A DNA stretch of 64,000 bases. It comes from Macrocystis pyrifera (lineage: Eukaryota > Sar > Phaeophyceae > Laminariales > Laminariaceae). Made by a program: the position numbers and the translations under genes. Positions 55,811 to 64,000 of this stretch are shown here, one piece after another. Below the pieces are notes generated by a model. It did not search any database. It was not told the origin of the DNA and saw only the letters and a list, made by a program, of their open reading frames with translations. The stretch spans positions 10,654,563 through 10,718,562 of the forward strand of contig JASSKH010000014.1 of assembly GCA_031763025.1 (NCBI GenBank). Direction: 5' to 3'. Numbering within the stretch: position 1 is the stretch's first letter; every line of letters starts with the position of its first letter.

Positions 55811-56123
55811 TGTAACCCCTCAGGCAGGGGACCTCTTTGATAGCGACTAAAACAATGATACCATGGTTGGTAGCTTTAGTGCTATCAACCATTGAACTGT
55901 GTCGGAGCATGCTGCGCCCGTGCTGTATGACTCTTTGCATTTTCAGCTATCGTAACACTTGCACGAATTAATGTCATCCCTAAAAGCACACAGCTAGCAG
56001 TGGCCGTCGCTATAATCGTTAAGTCCCCAGAGGGTTGAGTGAGGTCTACCAATTATTGATATTTTCCATTTAATAGTGCCCAAAGGACCCTTCTCTTAAA
56101 TCGTACCCCCGCCCCTCCCCCCG

Positions 56124-56171
<48 letters not shown>
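56124..56171. repeat. Poly(C), 48 bases
   Basis: An unbroken C run after a C-rich lead from 56106. Confidence 0.9.
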
Positions 56172-56254
56172 TGTAGTTCTTATAGCGACATGGTGGCAAA
56201 GCTTACGACCATTACGGCCCATCTTAACGGAGAACACTAAATTTCGTTTAATCA

Positions 56255-56402
56255 GATGCAAATTAAATTAAGGAAAAAAAAAATCAAGTCAAATTGAAAG
56301 AACCGAAAGTCCTCGATAAGATGGGCCCTTAAATTAAATTAGAAAAAAAAAAATCAAGTCAAGTTGAAAGAGCCGAAAGTCCCCGTTAAGATGGGCCCTT
56401 AC
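56255..56402. repeat. Tandem duplication, about 68 bp, two copies
   Basis: Each copy has AAATTAAATTAG, an A run, then TCAAGTCAAATTGAAAGA, then GTTAAGATGGGCCCTTA. The end motif is inverted at 56213 (GGCCCATCTTAACGGAGA), so the whole 56100-56402 may be one inverted-repeat element. Confidence 0.7.
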
Positions 56403-56564
56403 ACTATTCGTTGCGAGCGATTTTCGAATTGCCGGCGCCAAAATATAGGGACCTCGGTCGAGATCACCGAGACTTATTTATGAGAATCTGCGACTGACCG
56501 CAGTGTACTCTCTGAGAAGAACTAATACCGGTAATAATTAACAAGGCTGTACAAAGGTCGGATC

Positions 56565-56748
56565 AAACCGCGGGTCAGGTCAGATCGGGTCGGGTAACGG
56601 TGACCGGACCCGATCCGTGAGAGTTTGGAAACCCCCCTGACCTGACCTGACCTAACCCGACCCGACCCGACCTGACCTGACCCGTGTGATTTCAGCAGGT
56701 TGCTGACCCGGTCCGCGGGTCGAAGTCATTATCCGTGAAAAGCCCTGA
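56565..56748. mobile_element. Decayed relative of the hAT-like element
   Basis: GGGTCAGGTCAGATCGGGTC-type arrays in both orientations. The right end AAAAGCCCTG matches the hAT-like terminus, and the left end is worn. It is about 185 bp, so most of the interior is absent. Confidence 0.55.
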
Positions 56749-56947
56749 ATGTATATATATTTATATATGAAGAACGGTGGGTTTTGTTTTGGGATGGAAC
56801 AAGACCTCCCAACGCACACCTTTTGATGATAGTTACAAGTATATGCTGAAACTGCGCGAGTTCCTACAATAGCGACCGACGGCTGTATCATCTTAACTGG
56901 AAGAATATCCCAAGTGTGATTCCAAGCAGATTGACATACAGGGGATT

Positions 56948-57050
56948 ATAACCCTTTCACCAGTATTGATAGCACTGCGTTATGGAGAACCACATGTTTG
57001 ACTCTAATTTCGAGTAATTTATTTCCGAAATGGGAGTGCGGTCCTGCAGA
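56948..57050. mobile_element. MITE-2 copy, diverged
   Basis: AACCCTTTCACCAGTATTG, TTTGACTCTAATTTCGAGTA and CCGAAATGGGAGTGCGGTCC match the family. Confidence 0.65.
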
Positions 57051-57215
57051 ACTGCGCAGAAGCTCGGTTGGCGTGCTTTGCTGTGCCTTGTCTGCCAGAA
57101 TGTCACCTGTCGACGTCGTCAGTTTTTATGTTTGTTTTTGATGTTGCCCGTTTGATTGCTGTTGATGATGCTGTTTTGTTGCTGTTGATGTGTGCTTGCT
57201 GTTCTAACTGTTGGT

Positions 57216-57323
57216 ATTACGGGGGACCATAGTTCAATTTGACTTACGGCGCAGACAAACACCCGTATATTTTCATATTTTTTCTAACAATATTTGGTCC
57301 TATTTACTATGCCCCCCCGTAAT
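57216..57323 (+). mobile_element. MITE-1 copy
   Basis: Left end TTACGGGGGACCATAG after TA. Right end CCCCCCGTAA followed by TG. The middle has drifted. Confidence 0.82.
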
Positions 57324-57662
57324 GGACATTGTCTCAAACGACCGTACTCTAGTCCGAGGTCCTCAGGCAGGCGTATTCCGAAACTTCTGGCGAGGGTATG
57401 TACGCACATGAAAAAAACGAAACTGTGAGGTCGAAATATAGCTTTAAATAACTCAGGAGAAACAAAAAATTACCACGATGCCTGGAAATAGAACAGTCTG
57501 TATACTGCCGTATTTTGATAACGTAATCGGTGGCACCGGTGGCACCTTAAGCCAATTCAGGAAAATGGATGGCGACATATCTCTACCTTTGCGCGTTTAC
57601 CGTTGGACCCTCGTACCTTCGATTTCTCACTGGAACATCGCACGGACAAGAAGCAAATATTA

Positions 57663-57775
57663 CCGTTGACTACGCATAATAGCAGACGTGACCGTTAATT
57701 ACGTATTCATACCATAGATGACCGTTGATCGCATTTTGACATCATACACGACCGTTGATGACGGATTAATAGCAT
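57663..57775. repeat. Minisatellite of GACCGTTGATGACG type
   Basis: Four units of about 33 bp. A related pair lies at about 59524-59600. Confidence 0.6.
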
Positions 57776-58394
57776 ATCTACAAGACCCCCAAAACTGCTG
57801 CAGTACGAGTATCCAGTCTACTGTACGTAACCGTCCAGTTTACAGCAGCGAGCAATCCAAAGGGGGTGACCCATGGGTATCGTGTGCATCCTCATCACGC
57901 AGTACCTCAGTCCTGGTAGCAGGCAACCAATCCAGAGCAGCAAAAGAAGCAGAGCAGTACGGGGATTTTCTGTAAAGAAAGAAGAAATGCGATCGCTACG
58001 TACGAAGCAAAAATATCTACCGCTGTACCTTGGCCCTCAAAAACAGCGATTCGGCCGTTCCAGCCAACTGCGAATCAAGAAAATAGGGTGCAAAGTCCAC
58101 GCCTTGACTTCTCGATGGCGGCCACGCCTTGCCTTCTCGACGGCGGCCGCTTAGTCCCCAGCACCACTACCAGACTCCAGACTCCAACAGCAACAGAACT
58201 GTAAATTACAGAACGTACCACATGATGCGTGCCGCTCTGTGGTGTGTGATGTGTGTTTAGTATCGGACCAGCAAAAATATTACTGCTGTGGGACCGTGGA
58301 CCTTTGGACCCATGTAAAGGAGGATGGACGTCCAAATTTCTTCTATTTTATTGAGTCGTAATTACTTTTCAGCAACTAATGCACTACTGCACCA
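57776..58394. other. No gene recognised
   Basis: The open frames at 57718-57975 and 57873-58154 (+) have no recognisable motif or splice support. Confidence 0.4.
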
Positions 58395-58650
58395 GTGTGT
58401 GTTGTGTGTGTTCTTGACATTAAACCGTTCTTTCTACCCGTCGACATCCAGCACAACCAGTGTCCGTGCCGATTCTTCAATCCTACTACTGTAGAGAGAG
58501 ATACAAGTACTACTGCTGTGGTCACAAAGCTTCGTACGCCACAGAGGTACTGCGTTGCCACGGATGCAGTAAGCACAGTGGGCAATGCAATGCCATGTCA
58601 TCATACTGGATAAGACAGGCACAACATCCACATTCTGTGGAATAGAGAAA
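58395..58650 (-). repeat. Dispersed repeat family G, inverted copy
   Basis: Matches 32405-32630 in reverse. Relative to that copy it has about ten extra bases near 58486-58496 and six near 58508-58518. Both extras include ACTACTG. Confidence 0.72.
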
Positions 58651-58929
58651 CGAAAGGAAAGCAGGGCGTTGTGGATCGCCATTCACCCGCGCCCGCAACT
58701 ACAACAGCAGTAGTAATAGGAGCGGTCTAGCTACCAACTGGAACTGTCCAAGCCATGTTCTTGATCACGGACGACCACAGCTGCTGCTTGTGGCGGGCAA
58801 ATATCCCAGGAAAAACCTTCGGGTAGGTATAGCCACTGCCCGAACGCGGAGAGAGATGTGTGGTCCGGGTCTTCGCCGTGGACAAAAGTGCGAACAGAAG
58901 CTAGACCACAAACAAGCTTGGTTCCTATG

Positions 58930-59276
58930 TATGCCGGCGTCCCCCGGTGGCTTGGTAGGTGGTCCGCGAACCTATCAAGATCAATTTCGTGGAATCGAGT
59001 CCCACCGAGTGCTAGCTCGAAGGGACTCTTTCTTGCGTCATTATGATTAGCGGAAAGCGCGAGAGCGTGAGTTAGCTGTACATTAGATGGAAATCGACGA
59101 GCAGTGGGAATGCTGAACCCTATGCGCGATAAAAAATAAAGGTACGTACCGGGGGGGAGAAGGGACGACACCTACCTGTGACCGCGGCTGGTCCAGAAGA
59201 TTGCTGAGGGTAAAAACCTCGTACGAGTTAGGGTGGAAAGTAAAAGTGATCATTAAAAAAAGAAAAAAAAAAAAAA
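58930..59276 (+). mobile_element. SINE family A, full-length copy
   Basis: Head with the A-box-like GGTGGCTTGGTAGGTGG, a weakened B box (GGAATCGAGTCCC), the full body, and an A-rich tail interrupted by single G bases. Confidence 0.78.
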
Positions 59277-59679
59277 TGCAGAGAGAAAGATGCGTCTGCA
59301 AGCTGCTGCTGTATGTACTTGTAGCAAAAAAAAAAAAAAAAAAACGAAAAGCAAAACCTGACAGTCCCGTTAAAGGCTATTCCCGTAAGGTGAAAAATGA
59401 AAAGATATTCCCGCGAAAAAGTTCCGGTGCTCGCGAATCATGGTGGATGGCTGGCTAAAAGTCTGCCGAAGGGCCCGGTGAGCAACCAACCGTCCACTCC
59501 GTACGAGTTCATAGTTTTTTTCTATGACCGTTGACGAAACCCTCATGTTTTTGATAACGAACGGTTGACGACATTTTATTGGCATAAATGGCCGTTGCCT
59601 CCGGTAAATACCAGGTATTGTGTAGTTGTCTTGTGTTTCTAAGTATTTCACCCCGAAAGTGAAAGTGTGGTCACTTGTG

Positions 59680-59769
59680 AACGTTGAGCTTTCCAGGACT
59701 GCAGTTCCGTGTTTGGGACAGAGTACTCATAGTTTGGGTGGTTTGTCCCCAAGACGGGATTGCAGTACT
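59680..59769. mobile_element. MITE-2 copy cut at its right end by MITE-1
   Basis: GGACTGCAGTTCCGTGTTTG then GGTGGTTTGTCCCCAAGACG and GGATTGCAGTAC, where MITE-1 begins. Confidence 0.65.
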
Positions 59770-59876
59770 ATTACGGGGGTCCATAGTAAATAGGACCAAA
59801 TATTGCTAGTAAAAATAGTTACATATATATGATTTTGTGTGGACCGTAGGTCCTGTTTACTATGGTCCCCCGTAAT
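59770..59876 (-). mobile_element. MITE-1 copy next to or inside MITE-2
   Basis: Ends TTACGGGGGTCCATAG and GGTCCCCCGTAA with TA on both sides, inverted orientation. Confidence 0.87.
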
Positions 59877-60098
59877 AACTAGAAGGGTTGATGCTACCGG
59901 TTTTGCCGTTGTACCCTCGCGCACCTCCGACAGATCGTCGATCCCACAGTTCATGATCTACTGTAGATATTTTAGGGCGAGATGTATTCCCCCTCTGTGG
60001 TTCGACCTAGATCATGTTGCCGGGATGGAAGCCTATGATCTGTATGATCTGCGTGATCTGCATGATCTAGCACATGTCTCCTGGGTTGCATCAGTACT

Positions 60099-60201
60099 CT
60101 TACGGAGGACCATAGTAAATAGGAGCAAATATTCTGCTAAAAATAGGGGAAAATATAGTTTTTTTTTTGTGTACCATAAGTCCTACCAGGTATTTACTAT
60201 T
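60099..60201 (-). mobile_element. MITE-1 copy with an ACCAGGT insertion
   Basis: Left end TTACGGAGGACCATAG, right end decayed. At 60185-60191 seven bases (ACCAGGT) interrupt the conserved TCCTATTTACTAT. Confidence 0.78.
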
Positions 60202-60224
60202 CTGCACCGGATATCATAATCTGC

Positions 60225-60820
60225 AGGTTGGGGTGCACTGTAGATGGTCTAGATCATCATCTGTGCTGCGCCGCATATTTTATCGACAGGTTGGGATCTG
60301 CTGTAGATGGTCTAGATCATGATCTATCGTGCGCCGCCGATCACATCCACAGGTTAGGATTTACCAAATGATCTTCGTGCTGTAGATCAGATCATCATCT
60401 ATCCTGCACCGCTGATCACATCCATAGAGTAGGATCTACTAGATGAGCTTCGTAGATCACATCACGATCTCTCCTGGGCCGCCGAACACACACGACAGAT
60501 TAGGATCTACTAGATGATCTTCGTAGATCAGATTACGATCTATCCTGCGCCGCTGATCACATCGACAGGTTAGGATCTACTAGTAGATGATCTCCGTAGA
60601 TCACATCACGCCGCCGATCACGTCGACAGGTTAGGATCTACTATTAATAGATGAGCTTCGTAGATCACATCACGATTTATCCTGCGCCGCCGATCACATC
60701 GACAGGTCAGGATCTACCAGACGATCTCAGTAGATCACATCATGACCTATCCTGCGCGGCCGATCACGTCGACAGGTTAGGATCTACAAATAGACGATCT
60801 TCGTAGATCATAATCTGTTC
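60225..60820. repeat. GATC-rich minisatellite, about 65-75 bp unit, eight or nine copies
   Basis: The unit joins AGGATCTACTAGATGATCTT, CGTAGATCACATCACGATCT and ATCCTGCGCCGCCGATCACA, then TCGACAGGTT. The preceding 59945-60080 has simpler GATCTGCATGATCT repeats. It ends about 35 bp before a predicted exon. Confidence 0.85.
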
Positions 60821-60855
60821 GATCTGTGTACCCTTGCACCCTCGCCGTCTCGCAG

Positions 60856-60923
60856 GAACATCGCACGGGGGCTCGTTCTTAGACAAGCTCACCGATCCGA
60901 GGGCGAGCGCCCGGGAGTACGAG
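60856..60923 (+). CDS. PDZ-like protein gene, upstream exon
   Basis: Acceptor CGTCTCGCAG, donor GTGAGT. Encodes TSHGGSFLDKLTDPRASAREYE after two bases of a split codon, ending in phase 0, which matches the exon at 61867. The REYE-VVF junction would lead into the first strand of the domain. Confidence 0.6.
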
Positions 60924-61866
60924 GTGAGTCTTTCCCGAACTGCACTAGGAACCAGTTCGCGCTTCTTTTGTTTCGGTCCGTCCTGTCAACTCCTCGAGAT
61001 GATACCTACATCTTGCTCTTCGCTGACGGTTTCGGCCGCCGGGACGACATGTTTGCAGTCGCTGTTGCAGTCGCTACAACCGACTTGACGGCTGGACTTG
61101 AAGTAAGTCATTTCGTCGGCTTTCTTCGCTACCCGACCATCGAAGGTAGGTGTCGATAGCATCTAGCCGTGATGTGCGGCCGAGGACAAGTCACAACCGT
61201 AGTCATCATCTTTCCCCTTTTTTTTTCTTCTGTTTCCGACACGTTTCCCCTCTGTTTTCCCTAGAGTCCTCATAGGGGGTGAATTATTGTAGCGATCTAT
61301 TTTATACTGGACGAAGCGCGAACGAAACCATAAAAAGGGATTCATGATAACTTTCGTGCAAACACGTTCTTACGGGGGACCATAGCAAATAGGACCAAAT
61401 ATTGTTAGTAAAAATAGGCAAATATGTAGGTTTTTGTGCTTACCGTAGGTCCTGTGTACTATGGTCCCCCGTAATAGCGGTGAGTTCGACCAATTGAGTA
61501 GTTGACGCTCAAATTTTGTCTCACACAGCTATTTCCCATCACCCGTGCATAGTACACGAGGTCGAAGTATCACGCACAGTATGAGTAGCTTTGAACGAAA
61601 ATCCTAATCCTCGATCTCACATCTGTTTTTTTTGTTTTTGTTTTTTTCCCTTGTATTGTACTGTGCATACACTGTATACCATGGTATGTATATAATATAT
61701 AATACACACGGTTTTTTTTTTTTTCCTGCCTTTTGATTGGATCGGGCGCAATCGCGTGACCTCCCGGCTGATGTTTTTGTTCGTTTGTTTGTTTAGATGT
61801 TAATATGGTGTGCGTGTATTTTGCTTGGCCCTGGTTGTGTTTTGGGGGGATTCGCGGGGCGAGCAG
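60924..61866 (+). other. Intron of the PDZ-like gene
   Basis: Holds a MITE-1 copy at 61369-61475 and T runs. A GTAAGT at about 61103 follows an open stretch (TTDLTAGLE), so an alternative exon near 61070-61102 cannot be excluded. Confidence 0.5.
61369..61475 (-). mobile_element. MITE-1 copy in the PDZ-like gene intron
   Basis: TTACGGGGGACCATAG and GGTCCCCCGTAA ends, with TA on the right flank. Confidence 0.86.
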
Positions 61867-61986
61867 GTGGTGTTCGGGCTGAGCAGCTCGAGCAACAGTG
61901 GGCGGCCGGACCTCGGCCTGACGATGCAGGCGGATTACTACGGCAACCAGGCCATCGTCAAGGGGTTCTCTCTCGTCGACGGGAAG
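61867..61986 (+). CDS. PDZ-like protein gene, domain exon
   Basis: Encodes 40 residues in phase 0 at both ends (acceptor GCGAGCAG, donor GTGAGG). The pattern VVF, PDLGLTMQ, NQAIVKGFSLVDGK resembles the start of a PDZ domain: first strand, the carboxylate-binding loop (LGLT in place of GLGF), then the strand before the usual GPAE/GD segment. That next segment is not found in the window, so the gene probably continues to the right. The assignment rests on pattern only. PDZ domains bind C-terminal peptides of partner proteins. Confidence 0.55.
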
Positions 61987-62219
61987 GTGAGGCTTCGGTC
62001 GGACTGGCTCGTGTTGCGCTGCCCGCTGGTTTTTTGTCTTTTTCTTTTTTTTTTTTTTGTTTGGCATGCTGTACGTTTTTTGTTTTTCCGTTCACGTACG
62101 ATTTTTTTTTTCAAGTTTTTTTTTTTTTTTTTTCGTACGGTATTGTTTTGTTTTGTTTTGTTCTTCCGTTTTTTTTTTTTTGGTGTTTATCTCCGTTTTT
62201 TTGGTCCTTGTCGCCCATC

Positions 62220-62335
62220 CAGAGCTGCGAGCTTCAAACATGTTCGCACGCCATACCCAACGCCTATGGTAACGAAACATGGGAAATGTCTTTGGCATTG
62301 GGAGTGACTTCGTTTGGTGCGTACAACAGCTCATG
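62220..62335 (+). CDS. Possible alternative terminal exon
   Basis: Follows a very T-rich tract and GCCCATCCAG. In phase 0 it would add SCELQTCSHAIPNAYG and end at TGA (62333-62335). It lacks the rest of a PDZ domain, so if used it would give a truncated form. It is more likely chance. Confidence 0.2.
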
Positions 62336-62546
62336 ATTTGTTTTTTTTTCACTCTAAATCGTAGCCTGCCGTTCTGGTTGCTCATGTTCTGAAGATATAT
62401 GCCGATGTCGCTGGCTTGTGATTGGTCAAGTAGTTCTTATGATAATTAGTACATGTCATGTTCGGTAGTGTGGAATGTTTTGATGTGGGATGGCGTCGTC
62501 TTCCTCTGAATCTCAGCCTATCTGTCGGGTTGCTGATGTTCTTGCT

Positions 62547-62654
62547 ATTACGGGGGACCACAGTAAATAGGACCGAACTTTGTTAGTAAAAATAGGAAAA
62601 TGTACAGTTTTTTTGTGTGTACCGCAGGTCCTATTTACTGTGGTCCCACGTAAT
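62547..62654 (-). mobile_element. MITE-1 copy
   Basis: TTACGGGGGACCACAG and GGTCCCACGTAA ends, with TA on both sides. Confidence 0.86.
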
Positions 62655-62709
62655 ATTTAATGTTTACTATTTACTATATAGTTGTCCTGTACTGTATTGT
62701 CGGATGCTT

Positions 62710-63115
62710 TTTGATTTGGCGATACGGGGGGACATGGTAATCAAAACCAAATAGGCCTAGTAAAAATGCTGTAATACATAGGTATCTGAGTGTATCATGG
62801 GTCCTCAATTCTACGAACATGGTAAGCAGGACCAAATATGCCTGGTAAAAATACTGGAATGTATGCGTTTTTGTGTGTATGATCTGTTTAGGGGGAACGT
62901 GATGATCAGGATCGAATATGCTTATTACGGGGGTCTATAGTTAACAGGACCTATGGCATACATAAAAACCTATATATTTACATATTTTTACTAACAAAAT
63001 TTGGTCCTGTTCACTATGGACCCCCGTAATAGTACAAATTCTGGAATGTATAGGTGCTGGTGCGTAGGATGGGTCCTGATTACTATAGTCACCTGTACTA
63101 GGAATCAGAACCAAA
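62710..63115. mobile_element. Old MITE-1 relatives in tandem, holding a younger MITE-1
   Basis: Three or four diverged units share ACCAAATATGCCTGGTAAAA, CTGGAATGTATAGG and ATGGGTCCTGATTAC. The intact copy at 62924-63030 sits within one of them. The units resemble MITE-1 in the GGACCAAATAT block but lack its outer ends. Confidence 0.6.
62924..63030 (+). mobile_element. MITE-1 copy nested in its old relative
   Basis: Flanks are GCT-TA and TA-GTAC. Removing the element and one TA leaves GCTTAGTAC, which aligns with GCCTAGTAA in the neighbouring unit. This shows a TA target duplication. Confidence 0.9.
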
Positions 63116-63314
63116 TATGTCGTGAAAAAAACATTGAGAGATGCTTGCTTAAGGCCGTTTCGTGTGCGGTTCGATTTTTGGGCTTCAGTATTTGACCCGA
63201 TGGCATTTTCAGATATGAACTTGGCATATCGAAAGAGTCTACCTATGCGGAAAAAAACAGATTTATTGTGCGTGTAGAGTTCCCAGCAGACGCCGAGACC
63301 AACTGCTGTTATTG

Positions 63315-63645
63315 TGGTTTGGCGCCGCGAAGAGACGCGCTGGGTGCGCTGCCCTGCGCGTAGGACCCAAGCGTTCGAGCCCACGCGGACTGCCTCTGGT
63401 CTGGCAGCGAAGAGACGTGGCGAGTGCGCTAGAGTCAACCTGTCTTGGTATTTCGTGTTTCATTTTGTGATCGACTGCTGCTGCTGCTGCTGTACAGCAG
63501 TGTAGTCTACGAGTACGTATCCACGAAGAGGTGCGTGCCGAGCGCGCTTCTCTTGGTCTCTAGGCCCGAGCCCACGCCAGCCGACTCTAGTCTGGCCACG
63601 GAGGGACGCGCCGTCCGCGCGTCGGGCGCGAAGCAACGTCGCTAT
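63315..63645. repeat. GC-rich imperfect duplication
   Basis: Segments at about 63360-63425 and 63555-63615 share a CGAGCCCACGC core, a CTCTGGTCTGGC core and an RGGACGCG-like end. A CTG run (63477-63491) lies between. The GTTCGAGCCCACG resembles a B box, but no A box was seen. Confidence 0.4.
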
Positions 63646-63726
63646 ACAGCCGTATCACCATCCAACTCATCGATCGTTCTGCTGCTGTTTGCTGTCGTGG
63701 ATAACATCTTGAACTTATAGAGAGCA

Positions 63727-63867
63727 TGGCATTTTTCGATTTGAAAATCTGACCAAAATCCGACGACTTGGGTCATCGGATTATCAAATCCAAAAAAATT
63801 CCGGTCGGATTTTGCGTATTTGGACTGCATAAGCAGGGTCATTCATTTTTGAGATCGAAAAATGCAA
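63727..63867. mobile_element. Inverted-repeat element (third MITE type?)
   Basis: GCATTTTTCGAT at the left and ATCGAAAAATGC at the right are perfect reverse complements. Inner parts (AATCCGACGACTTGGGTCATC and the CGGTCGGATTTT stretch) pair partly. It is the only copy in the window. Confidence 0.5.
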
Positions 63868-64000
63868 ATCTGAAGCTCGAAATCGAACCGCATAGGAAAC
63901 AGACTTAGTATGTATTACTTTGCCCCCGCAATACCGAAAACAAAGTTTAGAACTCCAACTGTTTGGCCACGCATTTACCTGTTATCTGATAATATTTAGT

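Noticed and set aside
62220-62335. Terminal exon that would complete the PDZ-like gene
   Set aside because: The acceptor is plausible, but the residues do not continue a PDZ domain. It is kept only as a low-confidence alternative.

Overview
The window reads as nuclear DNA of a photosynthetic eukaryote with a red-derived complex plastid, most likely a brown alga or another stramenopile. The reasons are: multi-exon genes with GTRAGT donors and T-rich acceptors; introns from about 100 bp to more than 7 kb; a presequence in which a signal peptide is followed by a Phe at the predicted cleavage site (AEA-FVP), as in stramenopile plastid proteins; and dense non-coding DNA full of small transposons, tRNA-derived SINEs, minisatellites and long homopolymers. 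Nothing bacterial (operons, ribosome binding sites, CRISPR) is present.

Four genes can be supported. (1) A two-exon ankyrin-repeat protein on the + strand (8735-12092, 733 aa) with a Gly/Ser linker and a C-terminal 20-residue tandem repeat. (2) A + strand plastid-targeted rhodanese-domain protein (exons at 21744-21937, about 23456-23659, 25855-26029 and from 27818), whose catalytic loop looks one residue short. (3) A complete nucleoside diphosphate kinase on the - strand: five coding exons between 42898 and 31888, all phases agreeing, giving 149 aa with the catalytic histidine. Intron 1 is about 7.2 kb, and a short 5' UTR intron is likely. (4) On the right, + strand exons (60856-60923, 61867-61986, possibly a Gly-rich exon at 51335-51429) of a protein that looks like the first half of a PDZ domain and runs past the window edge.

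The rest is mobile and repetitive DNA. A ~106 bp MITE (19 copies; ends TTACGGGGG, TA target duplication shown by a nested insertion) is the commonest. A second MITE of ~100 bp (inner motif GTCCCGTTTTGGGGACAAAC) has about ten copies, some interrupted by the first family or inserted in a SINE. Two tRNA-like SINE families occur, one with a poly(A) tail and one built as a full unit followed by a second copy of its own head. A 896 bp hAT-like element (16460-17355) is flanked by a near-perfect 8 bp duplication. Two short LTR-like pairs (2086-2938, 19413-20572) look like TRIM elements.

Minisatellites and homopolymers (69 G, 41 G, 48 C) fill much of the remainder. A 2 kb block at about 6060-8000 is packed with TAACA/TGTTA words. 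Short words (ACCAGGTA, CTATTAATAG, TACTGCTGTA) recur across the window, and in several paralogous repeat pairs they appear as 5-10 bp insertions in one copy only. That pattern is the most unusual signal here. The genes show no functional linkage to one another.
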